Assembly (NCBI RefSeq): GCF_026914265.1
Contig: NC_069130.1
Location: 310,001 to 374,000 of the forward strand
Direction: 5' to 3'
DNA length: 64,000 bases
Source of the DNA: Mya arenaria
Taxonomy: Eukaryota; Mollusca; Bivalvia; Myida; Myidae
The stretch's first letter is position 1, and each line of letters starts with the position of its first letter. Both the position numbers and the translations under genes were made by a program. Shown here in pieces: positions 38,124 through 47,914 of the stretch. The notes below the pieces were generated by a model. That model was given only the letters and a program-made list of their open reading frames with translations. It was not told where the DNA came from and searched no databases.

Positions 38124-38363
38124 CATTGGTTGTCCGGTTAGCGCAGTGGTAAGCGCACTCGCTTCTCATATACGCGACCCGGGTTTGATTCCTAACCGGG
38201 GCGCATGTGAGTTTGTTTAGTGATCACCAAGCCGGACATGTGGCTTTTCTCCGGGTACTCTGGTTTTCCCTCAACTCAAGACCACACACTCGCGTAAAAT
38301 CGTGCCAATGAGAGTATGTAATAACTTGTTTCACAATCATTGTAAAATAAACATGTTTTATCT
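38124..38363 (+). mobile_element. tRNA-derived SINE with exact 10-bp target duplication
   Basis: The head has A box ttagcgcagtgg and B box ggtttgattcc; the body holds ccggacatgtggcttttctc and cgggtactctggttttcc, a module known from many metazoan SINEs. The tail is tgtaaaataaacatg. The ten bases aacgtccttt flank it at 38114-38123 and 38364-38373. It belongs to a different SINE family from the one at 10935. Confidence 0.92.
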
Positions 38364-38604
38364 AACGTCCTTTTAATTATACGAAAGTGTATCACTGTAT
38401 GCAGGCGCGTAGCCACCTTTACGCGAGTACACGGCTGAATCAACATGATTCTGACAAAAAAAAAATCAGCCAAAGTTACAGTATTCGTTCTTAACAATAC
38501 ATGCTGTTACAGACATGGACAGTGACACCGAACACGTAATTATACAGTTTAGTGGCAAAAGGGACGGAAAATTATTAACATAATCGGTGCCTATGTGTCT
38601 GTTA

Positions 38605-38607
<3 letters not shown>

Positions 38608-38670
<63 letters not shown>

Positions 38671-38720
38671 TCTTTCTTCTTTTTTTTTTTTTTTTTTATT
38701 TTTTTTTTTTTTTGGGGGGG
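38608..38720. repeat. (att)n, poly-T and poly-G tract
   Basis: About 60 bp of att triplets pass into poly-T with few interruptions and then into eight G. The surrounding ends gcgcgtag (about 38404) and ctacgcccctg (about 38775) are inverted, suggesting that the tract lies inside an inverted-ended insertion. Confidence 0.85.
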
Positions 38721-39600
38721 GTGCATGCCCTAAACCCCCTAGCACAATTATTAATCCACATTAATAGAGGCCTATCTACGCCCCTGGTATGGGGTCACCA
38801 GGCTCCAATATATAACATTTTTTAAAGACATTTCAGATATATTTACTAGGCCTTTAAAGCAGTAAAACATCTTATGAATAAGACAGCCTACAAATGATTT
38901 ATTATACATATTCATTTGTAGGATCGACTGAAAAAACCATTGATTCATATTCGTATGACAAAATTAGCAGTTAAATATAAACGTCAACTATCTGTATAAA
39001 AATAGAAAGTCAAGCGAACGATATACATGTATGTATGCAAAATCCTTGTAACTTATCGTAGTGTATGTATAAAAAGGGGGAACAAGCAACAACCATATTA
39101 TATAGAGGAGATCTACGATAGTATATACTAATTGATATCTGAGGACATATTTAAACAAACAATAAAAATAGAACAATATTTTGCACTTAACATGTTTCTA
39201 AATATAGCCGTTCTAGTCATTGTAGCGTGCGTTCAGGAAAACCCAGATATATAGTGGGAAATTCAGTGATGCAATACGTGAGCCGTACTTGGTTATAAGT
39301 TTAGCAGTGTTACGGGATATACACGAATTGTAAGTAAACAATTATTTTCCATCTTTTTACTTTTACAAAAAGCTGTTATTAGATTTTGTACATAGTTTCA
39401 TTCATATAACGTTTTGAGAATTATTTGTTACTATTTTTTTACAAAAGTATAAGCAGGATGTTTGATTCAATAAAGGATTGTTTGTAAACAATTTTGATTT
39501 GCCATTGATATAGATAAACGTTATCATAAATGGTATTTGTTTGTGTATAATATCGTGTTGCATTGATAGATAAACCTGTTTTTGAAAGTTACATCTTATT

Positions 39601-39984
39601 TTAAAGCTGCATTCTCACAGTTTTGACATTAATTAATTTATTTATTTGTCTCAGAATCAGCTGATTTTGGTATCAATGCATTGAATGCAGTCATATAAGA
39701 TAATTCACGATAAAATAGATCTCAATTGTTCGAAAAACTGCCGAAAACTTCATTTTTCATACAGCATTAGTAACGTTTTAAGCCATAAAACATCACTTTT
39801 CAAACGTAAATATGATTTATTTTGAAGTAATCACGCACCTGTCGCAAAAAACGTAAACAGTGATCTGATATTTTGTCAGTAGTCTTGTACCACTGCTTTC
39901 AGGATGATTTTCGCTAAAATTGGTCCATTCCAAGATTGTTTTTAGAAAGTTGTCTAAACGGTTAATCTGTGAGAGCGCATTTAA
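39601..39984. mobile_element. TTAA-flanked MITE upstream of the CARD gene
   Basis: Left end ttaaagctgcattctcacag; right end atctgtgagagcgcatttaa. It ends only about 120 bp before the CARD start codon, so it probably lies in the 5' intron or promoter-proximal region. Confidence 0.8.
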
Positions 39985-40102
39985 AAAACTTAATAATTAT
40001 GATAACATTCAACCAAAGAGGTCTATGTAAACGAAAACTTAGAGAAATCGAGGCAATTTCTTACGTAAACTCTTGTTGTTGCTTTTCAGATAAACAAATG
40101 TT

Positions 40103-42097
40103 ATGGACGAACAGCAAATATATCGTCTGCGCGAAAACCGCGTTAAGATCGTCAATGACCTTGAACCTCGTGGACGTGTCCTTGACATACTTTTTGAGGA
40201 AGGAATACTCACAGAAAATGACGTAGAACTCGTGTCGTCTGCGCGCACGAGGAAAGAACGTTGCCACGCGCTACTTTCGGTGCTTCCGACACGCGGTCCG
40301 GTGGCGTACGGGTCTTTCCAAAAGGCTCTCAACGCGGGAAATTACGAGTTTTTAGCGACCCAGCTAAGCATTGAAAACGACGAGTTAACTCCAGAAGCCG
40401 AATTTGGAAGTTCAACGACAAATGATGAGCTTGGAATTTCCCAAAATCGCAGACGACATCGGAATAATGAAGGGACCGGAAAGTGCGCAAGTTGTTTAAA
40501 ATATTTCACTGAAATAGAGAACAGTGCCACACTTTCAAACAGTGCATTATTCACAATTATCGAACAGCACTGCTGTTTACTGCTAGACAATATTGAACCA
40601 AAAGACTTGATAGATCATTTGTTCCAGGAACATATTCTCACAGCAGACGACATTGACACCGTTTGTTCTTGCCTGACCAGACGACAAAGGTGCGAGCTGC
40701 TATTTTGTCTGCTACTGGCAAAAGATCATGATGTAGTGACAAGTCTGAAGAGATCCTTGACAAAAAAATACTCATACATCGTGCAAACCATTGAACCCCG
40801 CTGTGAACAGCAAGAGGTTAGCACGACTGACGAGTTGGCAAATAGTACAGAAAGCCACGGCAGAGAAAGGAGATATAAAAGTCATCGCACAAGAGTGAAA
40901 GAGTACTTTGGTTGTGAGCAAACGGACGTAAAACAGTTACGGGAGGTGCAAGGTATTGAAACAGACGTTACCGATGGATCAAAGGCTGTCGATACGGCGA
41001 TAAGTCATGAGACGCCATTGAGTGTTGTGAAAAAATGTCACAATGAGAGAAAAATTGACAAGTCTGACAAGGCAAAGAGTGAGCAGGTTTGTAAGCAGGT
41101 GACCTTTATCCACACCGAAAAGCCGAAAAAAAGACTTGTAGTGGCTTTCAATTATCTGAGCACGCTCATCAATCAAGGAGAGTACACGAAGTTCGAAGAT
41201 ACAACCACTCAGTTAAGGGTTCGGTTTCCAAGAAATTACGACCTGTTGTGTATTTTGGGCTACCTGCAGGCAAGCAGAGATTTGTTCAAAACCGACTTCG
41301 ATTCCGCTAAACGGCGCATCAATGACACAATGGCTCTTGTTCCAAAAACGTCCAATCCACGTTATTTCACACTAGAACTTTTCACAGCAAAGACGAGAAT
41401 GTACATTACGCAGAAGAAACTGGAAAAGTTGCAGACAACACTCGAAGAAGCCATGATGATTCTGGAGACCGACCCGCTTGGGTGCACCGGAAGAGCGGCT
41501 GGGTGGCTCTATATCAACCACGCAAGGAACATGACAGCTCAACTCTCGTGTTTGAATCTCAGTAAGCCAGGCGCTTTCAATGTCTACAATGGAATATTCA
41601 ACACTGCGAAAACAAGCTTCCAGCGATCCATGACTAACTTTAAACGGGACGGCGGAAAGGACGGACCATTCGGATTCGGGTACGCTCTGTGTCGTCTGGT
41701 GATTCTGCTGCTGAGATGCGGAGATAATGGACGCACTATGGGGCTTATCAAACCTCCTGACGATGACGTCATTTCCGCTGAAAAATACATGCGACATTTG
41801 GAAGACTCAGATATTCCGATTCCAAAAATACTCGAAATGCATTCGAGATTAGCAAAATGTGATTACTTTTTTCATCGAAACCATTTTACACGAGCCTTCG
41901 AGCACGCTACAGAGGCTCACAATCTCGCAACAACCATGAACTTACTGGAGTTCACTGAGCATGCGCACAACAGAATGTCATTTCTGAATTCGAAACAAAC
42001 ACTCACCGGGCCAGACGAGGACATTTCGGAAGAAGATGTCCACCGGATATTGTTCGAAGATTCAACGAGCGAAGGGGAAACAAATATCAAGGAATAA
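40103..42097 (+). CDS. CARD-CARD-helical repeat (TPR-like) protein
   Basis: A 664-aa single coding exon; the ATG follows a splice acceptor by 13 nt, so a 5' UTR exon is expected. Residues about 1-90 form a death-fold CARD (LRENRVKIVNDLEPRGRVLD, then LFEEGILTENDVELV and an RKERCHALLSVLP helix). Residues about 147-230 are a second, diverged CARD (LLLDNIEPKDLIDHLFQEHI, RRQRCELLFCLLL). A charged linker follows (about 231-345), then helical repeats to about 640 resembling TPR/IFIT-type arrays (LLCILGYLQASRDLF, HSRLAKCDYFFHRNHFTRAF). CARDs assemble signalling complexes in apoptosis and innate immunity; a cytosolic sensor or adaptor role is an inference. No catalytic domain is seen. A relic of CARD 2 lies at 43920. 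The exact family is not recognised. Confidence 0.85.
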   Translation: MDEQQIYRLRENRVKIVNDLEPRGRVLDILFEEGILTENDVELVSSARTRKERCHALLSVLPTRGPVAYGSFQKALNAGNYEFLATQLSIENDELTPEAEFGSSTTNDELGISQNRRRHRNNEGTGKCASCLKYFTEIENSATLSNSALFTIIEQHCCLLLDNIEPKDLIDHLFQEHILTADDIDTVCSCLTRRQRCELLFCLLLAKDHDVVTSLKRSLTKKYSYIVQTIEPRCEQQEVSTTDELANSTESHGRERRYKSHRTRVKEYFGCEQTDVKQLREVQGIETDVTDGSKAVDTAISHETPLSVVKKCHNERKIDKSDKAKSEQVCKQVTFIHTEKPKKRLVVAFNYLSTLINQGEYTKFEDTTTQLRVRFPRNYDLLCILGYLQASRDLFKTDFDSAKRRINDTMALVPKTSNPRYFTLELFTAKTRMYITQKKLEKLQTTLEEAMMILETDPLGCTGRAAGWLYINHARNMTAQLSCLNLSKPGAFNVYNGIFNTAKTSFQRSMTNFKRDGGKDGPFGFGYALCRLVILLLRCGDNGRTMGLIKPPDDDVISAEKYMRHLEDSDIPIPKILEMHSRLAKCDYFFHRNHFTRAFEHATEAHNLATTMNLLEFTEHAHNRMSFLNSKQTLTGPDEDISEEDVHRILFEDSTSEGETNIKE

Positions 42098-42455
42098 ATT
42101 AACTCTTCTTCATTGAGTAAATATGAACAAAACTGCGATTAAATATGTGTGCTTTTATGTTTGATGTATAGAATATCTGAAGTGAAGGCATTATGAAAAC
42201 GGTTGTTTATATATGCGCATGTACAAATTATTTTATTTATTTATTATATCTGCCAGTTTATTGGCGTTTACACTAGTTCAATCCATTTCCAATTTGATCA
42301 AGTATTTCTCTAAAGCTACGTTTACATGCCCGATATAAACATGCATCTGATGTTATCTTATGAATGACGATGGTGAAAGGTATGGGCGCTTTAAAAAAGT
42401 AGCATTACAGTCATAAGCTTTGTGTGTAAAAAAAAAACTCAGCCATTATGAAATC

Positions 42456-42461
42456 AATAAA
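42456..42461 (+). terminator. Polyadenylation signal of the CARD gene
   Basis: aataaa about 360 bp after the stop codon, with a second aataaa about 12 bp on. It is a plausible 3' end; nothing else competes closely. Confidence 0.5.
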
Positions 42462-42559
42462 AACAAATAATAAAATCGTGTGTTCTGCTTTCCAAACGTT
42501 TTAATATGGTGTGGTTAACTCCTGGATGCATTCGTTATGAAATATAAACGTAATATTTT

Positions 42560-43915
42560 ATAGACATTTACTGATCCAATATCATATCGGATCAGAAGTC
42601 GGTGCAATCAAGCTGCTCATTATAAACCAATGCAGCGACCGTCTTTAAGAGGTGACGTGCATTACCTGAACCTCGTATGTATAACGTGTTGCGTATATCA
42701 TTTTAACAGCATAAACATTATTTACTATGCGAAGAGAGAACAAAATTCTTAATGTAAAAAAGAATTACTAAAAGTATGTAACATTTATAACAAATTGGAA
42801 ACCCGCCAATTTAGAATGGTGTATATATATATATATATATATCTTTTTAAGCAGTAGTCAGGGGTGGATCCATGATTTCCACGTAAGAGTGCGCCCCCTT
42901 CTTCAGGACCCCTATTCCCCGCCCCACAACCCCCACCCACCCCAAAAAAGGCTCTTAACATGGTCGGGGGCATTTCGGCTACAGTCTTATACGGTGCATT
43001 TTTTGTTTCATTTATATTTCTGCCATATTGCCAAACATACTGACATGAAGAGTTGACTTAGACAATTATAAAGGTGGGAGAAGAGGCGCCGGTGCCCCCT
43101 CCCGCTAGATTCGCTTGCATTTGTTGGGTCGAACGAGTGAAGTTAAATTAAGGGAACAAAACATTGATAGATGTACAAATGAAACGTATTAGTTTAGGGC
43201 TTTATTTTATTAAACTCATTTGACTTAAATGATAAAAATAAAAAAGCATATATGATTTATGAAATATCTTACGTAGTTATTAATTAAAAGCCACGTTTAT
43301 AAACATTAAAAGCCCCGTTTATAAACATTAAAAGCCTCGTTTATAAACATTAAAAGCCCCGTTTATAAACAGTAAAAGCCTCGTTTATGAAGGCTAACTG
43401 TTGTTCAGTATGTTTAAGGTGATGTAAATGTTGTTGTAACCGTTGTCGTCATCATTTCTGTTGTTGTTGTCGTCATCATCGTTGTTGTTGTTGTTGTTAT
43501 CATCATTGTTGCTGTTGTTTTCGTTGTTATCGTCATCATTGTTGTTACTGTTGTTGTCGTTGCCATAGTAGTAACAGCAGCATGTTGTTATGGCCGTCCA
43601 AAAAAATCAAAACTTATCATTAATATGTATGGAATTTTCCCAGATTATCGTCTTGTTAGCGTGTGTGATTAGTTCATTTTCCCTAAGTGCCCGTTAGATA
43701 GCCCTGAAGTTGAAATATTTTTATTTCTTTATGAATATAAAGAATTCATCATACATTATACGCAAAAAAGTCCATTGTAAATATATATAAGCTTAGTTTA
43801 TATAGATAAAAGCTTAGTTTATATAGATAAAAGCGAAGAAAATAAAGCCACAAAAGACAGCTTAATCAGTGGACATTTAAACAAATATTGGATTACATTC
43901 AAATACACCGTTTTC
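42560..43915. repeat. Segmental duplication, copy 2 (partner 34405-35540)
   Basis: Diverged copy of the 34.4-kb block starting just after the CARD gene's 3' end. It contains (ta)n at 42823-42842, a degraded hAT-type piece (caggggtggatcc at 42860; ctagattcgcttg near 43107), a 22-bp tandem repeat and an expanded gttgttgtc stretch. It runs straight into the CARD relic, which copy 1 lacks. Confidence 0.85.
43286..43400. repeat. 22-bp tandem repeat
   Basis: About five copies of a unit containing attaaaagccccgtttataa, with a gcctcg variant. Present only in copy 2 of the duplication. Confidence 0.85.
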
Positions 43916-43919
43916 AGAA

Positions 43920-44236
43920 GGAATTATGCGGGGACCGGAAAGTGCACGAGTGTTTTTTTTTTAATATTTTACTGAGACAGAGATTTTAAGCAGTGGTTTA
44001 TGCTCCATTAACATGAAACACTGTTGTTAACTGCTAGACAATATTGAACCGAAAGACTTGATGCATCACTTATTCCAAGAACAGATTCTCACAGCAAACG
44101 ACATTGACACCGTCTGTTATTGCCTGACCAAGGTGCGGGCAGCTATTTCGTCTGCTACTGACAAAATAGCATAGTGTAGTGACAAGCATGCGAAAAAAAT
44201 CACACATAAATATCACGCAAACCGTTGTGAATAAAT
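43920..44236 (+). pseudogene. Degenerate copy of the second CARD region
   Basis: Matches the CARD gene at about 40463-40800: gggaccggaaagtgc, ttaactgctagacaatattg, ttctcacagca/gacattgacaccgt and gtgtagtgacaag. It has small deletions and frame changes (for example the loss of agacgacaa after tgcctgacc), so it cannot encode the domain. It abuts copy 2 of the duplicated segment, so both probably arrived together. Confidence 0.88.
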
Positions 44237-44362
44237 GAATGATCATTTTTATTATGAGAATTAGAAGAAGAAAAACTTCAATTATATGTTAATATTATAA
44301 GTTCAGTGTCGAAAACCAACGCTCGATCCATTTCCGAGTATTTCCATTATCATGTTGTGGCG

Positions 44363-44616
44363 CGATTGTTCAGAACTTTGTTAAAGTTAACAACGCGATT
44401 AATTACATCGTTGTTAACTTTTCAGGGTGAAATAGTTGATGATGGGCTCATGTATTTAAATAAAACAAGTACAGCTGAACCTGTTGTCTCAACTCTAGTT
44501 AAGAATACTACAGATCGTAAGTGTACCTGTTAAACTTACAGAGAAATATTGATTTGAAAGTTAACAACGATGACGTTAACAACGTTGTTAACTAAAACAA
44601 AGTTCTGGACAATCGG
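44363..44616. mobile_element. GTTAAC-type foldback element, copy B
   Basis: Left end cgattgttcagaactttgtt; right end caaagttctggacaatcgg. The interior is the reverse complement of copy A and of the sequence at 49.5-49.65 kb (gagacaacaggttcagctgt on the other strand). An exon-like open stretch with good splice sites (44426-44516) lies inside and is explained by this repeat. Confidence 0.8.
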
Positions 44617-44876
44617 CTCTATGTCTCTAATGCTACGTTTATAGGCCCAATATTTTCCCTTGGGGTTATTATCTTATGAATGAAGATGGTGCAAGTAATG
44701 GGGGGGGTCCTTTAAAAAGTTAAATTACAGTCTTAAGCGTTTTGTTTATAAAAAGTCTCCTCATCAAAATATTAATACATGTTAACTATTCAAAGATACT
44801 TCATTCGCAAGATATGAGAATATTTATTCATTCTCAGAAATAATGTTATTCAAGACATCGCATTTATGCACATGTT

Positions 44877-45360
44877 CAGTGTGTATATACCACGTGATAA
44901 ATTACGTCATATATGCTACGTCGGACGGCAAAAATTTGCTTAAAATGAAGACTTAAATCAAAGATAACTTCATTTACAACACCATTTTAAATGAAACAAA
45001 GGGCAGTCTATGCTGCTTAAAGAGTCCCGCATTTGTTTTATTTCCGAAATTTGATAAGGTCATTAGTTTCATCAAACACTTCGACAAACCTGTGTCAAAA
45101 TAATGTTTTGACAGTGCTCCGTCAGACGGCCGTATTGTGAAAAGGTTTGTCGAAGTGTTTTAAGAAACTAAACTCGCATTCAAACTCTGGTAAAAAAACG
45201 AAGGTGGGGCACTGTAAGCGGCGTAGACTGCGCTTTATTTCATTTGAAATGGTGAAGAAATAGTGAAGTTATCTTTGTTTAAAGTCTTTTTTTCAAATCA
45301 AAATATTGCCTTCCGACGTAGCATTTATGACGCAATTTAGCACGTGGTAAACACACACTG
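44877..45360. mobile_element. 484-bp foldback element with 5-bp target duplication
   Basis: Long imperfect inverted repeat: left cagtgtgtatataccacgtg ... tgctacgtcggacggcaa, right ttgccttccgacgtagca ... cacgtggtaaacacacactg. The arms match collinearly almost to the middle, where aaacacttcgacaaacct meets its exact complement. The pentamer atgtt flanks both ends (44872-44876 and 45361-45365). No coding capacity. Superfamily not assigned. Confidence 0.9.
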
Positions 45361-45406
45361 ATGTTGTCTTATTTAAAATCAGTTGTTGCAAGTTGACAAA
45401 AGATAG

Positions 45407-45478
45407 TTCCCGTGCCGGGAATCGAACCCGGGCCGCCTGGGTGAAAACCAGGAATCCTAACCACTAGACCACACGGGA
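45407..45478 (-). tRNA. tRNA-Glu (anticodon UUC)
   Basis: 72 nt on the minus strand, from tcccgtg at the 5' end to cacggga plus discriminator a. The 7-bp acceptor stem is perfect. The A box is tggtctagtgg; the anticodon arm has cctgg/ccagg around loop ttttcac with anticodon ttc; the T arm is cccgg gttcgat(t) ccggg with B box ggttcgattcc. It matches eukaryotic tRNA-Glu closely and looks functional. No CCA is encoded, as expected. It starts 42 bp after the foldback element's flank. Confidence 0.97.
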
Positions 45479-45770
45479 CTGTGAAAATTAGCACACAAAC
45501 AATATTTAAATAATTGTACAAACATCTCTGCTAAGATGAAATGATTTTTTTATTGTTTTGATTGAAATAAGCGGCACGTAAAGTGAACTCCTGTATTTTA
45601 TTTTAGGTATGACATAATTAAGTAATATAAAGCCTGAAACCAATACTCATCAGTGTGACCTTCGTAATTTGTAAATAAAGAGAGGTAACTCTAATCATAA
45701 TTAAGCCTAGTCAGTTAGGATTTACTGCCCCTTTATAAATATGTTCCATGTTTCGTTTCTGTATTTTCAG

Positions 45771-47216
45771 GTTGGAGATAATGTTCGAGCGCCTCCTCAC
45801 ACCAAAATACGAGATATTTTCCTAGAGGATGATACCCTGACACTATGGAAGCCTTCGAATGATGGAAAACAGTACTATCTCATACCAGGCACATTGAAAG
45901 ACTCGACCTTGACCCCTGTGCTACAGTCGTATTACACCAAGTTCGACTGTGTGACGAGTACGCTCACTTTTGACGATGCTGTGCCAATTTTCGCGAGCCA
46001 AAGCACAACTCTCCGGCCGACCGATGATTACAGTGTGTTGAGAGACTATCACAAAATCCAAGGTCTGTGGTTTAAGCCCGATTTGGAAGAAAGGTTGGGC
46101 CCGGACGATGAATCTTCCTTGGGCAACATCAAACTGTCTATTTCGCTGGCCACACATGACAATGAAAGTATATTTTCCAACATGAATATTTATTTCTTGG
46201 AGGTGTTAGACTACCCGGCTGAGGATAAATCCGTTTCTCGTCTTCTGGTGACGAAGACGCGCCATAATGAGTTTGAAAAATACGACATGTTTAAACCAGG
46301 GGGCCCGATTTACATGACAGAAAGTACGGAAGTAGAGGAAGCCATTGACATACATTATTTACGTGTGTGCACAAACTTCGCCGGAAAGAAATGGCGTCAT
46401 GAGGTTGAATTTATGTTGGAGGAAGACCCATGGCCGATGTGCAAAATAATTCCAGTGAATAACAGGTGTAAAAAGCGTCCGACCATCACGGTCGTTCGGG
46501 AGCTTGGAATAAGCCTCCCGTGTCGCTACATGGGTGCGAGCTGGCGGGAGACGCTTGCTGGGCTGTTCGTCTGGTCTTTGCGGACGCATGTCGTCTGGCT
46601 TGTTTTTGAGCGGCTCCATGACAAAGTCAAGCTGGCTTTAGACAGGGCAACAGGTCACGTGAATATAAAGGAGGTTATTCACACTGAATGTCCCATTGTT
46701 TGCAAAACATTGTTTGATACTTACGAGCTATTGTCTACATTCATCGCGAAATGTGAAAACGAGCAGGATTTGAAGGACCTACTTGAAATATTCCTGTCCA
46801 TGCACAGATGTGACGATGGAAACTGTTCACTCGTCTCGCTTAAGTCGCTGAACGCGGCTCATGTGCTGCCCGGCATCCTCTTCCTATTAGAGAAAACGAT
46901 CGCGTGCGCGTCCCCGCAGTTCCGCTACGGACTGACGTCAACCGTCATGCCCTGGGCCGTCATGGGCTATTACTGCTCAGATCTGAAAATCAGGAGCCAT
47001 CGAAAGATGGTGATTTTCATAAGCCAACTTCCGGGAGTCAACACAGCCCTACACGGACGCCCCGGCTCCCCAATGTCTCCGGAAAATGGAAGGGCGCCCA
47101 GTTCTGGCTACGGCAGTGCGGCCGTCACCCCTCGCTCCCTCTACATTATCCCGCCCTTGTTCCGTCGGCGCCGAGGCTCACAGTTTTCGTCCGTGTCAAG
47201 TGTTGACTCACCATGA
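45771..47216 (+). CDS. Terminal exon of an unrecognised 481+ residue protein
   Basis: Starts after a strong acceptor (tctgtattttcag) in phase 0 and ends at TGA 47216. An ATG at 45741 is in frame but lies within the acceptor tract, so it is less likely. The protein is globular and acidic at first (VGDNVRAPPHTKIRDIFLED), with conserved-looking stretches (LWFKPDLEERLGPDDE, FKPGGPIYMTESTEVEEAID, WRETLAGLFVWSLRTHVVWL) and a Cys-containing helical part (ECPIVCKTLFDTYELLSTF). The end is Ser/Pro-rich (RPGSPMSPENGRAPSSGYGS) and closes in RRRRGSQFSSVSSVDSP. I see no signal peptide, clear membrane span or known domain. The first exon may be at 34174. A polyadenylation signal aataaa is at 47852-47857. 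Confidence 0.75.
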   Translation, partial: VGDNVRAPPHTKIRDIFLEDDTLTLWKPSNDGKQYYLIPGTLKDSTLTPVLQSYYTKFDCVTSTLTFDDAVPIFASQSTTLRPTDDYSVLRDYHKIQGLWFKPDLEERLGPDDESSLGNIKLSISLATHDNESIFSNMNIYFLEVLDYPAEDKSVSRLLVTKTRHNEFEKYDMFKPGGPIYMTESTEVEEAIDIHYLRVCTNFAGKKWRHEVEFMLEEDPWPMCKIIPVNNRCKKRPTITVVRELGISLPCRYMGASWRETLAGLFVWSLRTHVVWLVFERLHDKVKLALDRATGHVNIKEVIHTECPIVCKTLFDTYELLSTFIAKCENEQDLKDLLEIFLSMHRCDDGNCSLVSLKSLNAAHVLPGILFLLEKTIACASPQFRYGLTSTVMPWAVMGYYCSDLKIRSHRKMVIFISQLPGVNTALHGRPGSPMSPENGRAPSSGYGSAAVTPRSLYIIPPLFRRRRGSQFSSVSSVDSP

Positions 47217-47914
47217 CAAGGGAAATTATGATTGTCTTCGTGGCTAGCGCGGAAATCATATAGTGAATCGCTACAATGGATTTGAATGATCGTGAATATA
47301 CATAAATTCATATTGATATAATTATTAGAAGTAGTATGTTCATTCTCACATTCCAATATTATATCAGATCATCAACACTACGTGAGCATTCGCGCAAAAG
47401 CATGTTGATCAAGGATCAACCTTGGGTCTGCAAGGATCTGTGCGTGTTTTCAAGGCAAGAAAGTTGCATGTTCGTGCTTGATTATCTATAGCTCACCTGA
47501 GCTCGAACTTCGCTAGTGAGCAGTCTGTATCGTCGTCCGTCAGCTTCCGTCAATATTTGGTTTCAAATTACGTTATCTCAGAAACTATATATAAACAACT
47601 GGCTAAAGCTAGCACATTAGGTATAGCACAATCTGCCAATATTGCACATACAAAAATGGCGACTCTCGAGTCCAAACTGTCCCCGCCTAAGAGGTCACGG
47701 GTTTCATTCACAGTCATTTGATATTTGATAGGAATGAACTACTTACATTTTGTACTGAGTAATTGTTTTTGTTGGTGTTTTTGTTGTTATTATTTATATA
47801 CATGTACAACGAATTATTATCTTGTAGGCTTTTACTTTTATAAACTATTAGAATAAAATTCACTCTTATGTGTTTCAAGAAACTCAAAATGTCGTGGTAT
47901 TGTCATTACCTTAT
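47217..47914. other. 3' flank of the unrecognised gene
   Basis: Probably 3' UTR, with aataaa at 47852-47857. Contains a piece resembling a common bivalve dispersed repeat (tatagctcacctgagctcga at about 47490). It ends directly at the 14-bp minisatellite. Confidence 0.5.

Larger units (their letters stand above)
35541..40102. other. Spacer before the CARD gene
   Basis: Mostly AT-rich DNA with no supported exon. Includes a SINE (38124-38363), an att/poly-T/poly-G tract (38608-38720) inside a possible cag(g)gcgtag-ended element (38405-38786), and a TTAA-flanked MITE (39601-39984). The 5' UTR acceptor of the CARD gene (gttgcttttcag) is at about 40078-40089, so a non-coding first exon probably lies somewhere upstream. 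Confidence 0.6.

Noticed and set aside
44426-44516. Exon-like stretch (GEIVDDGLMYLNKTSTAEPV...) with cag acceptor and gtaagt donor
   Set aside because: It lies inside a GTTAAC-type foldback element whose interior recurs at 18.2 and 49.6 kb, and its end phase (1) does not match the exon at 45771 (phase 0).
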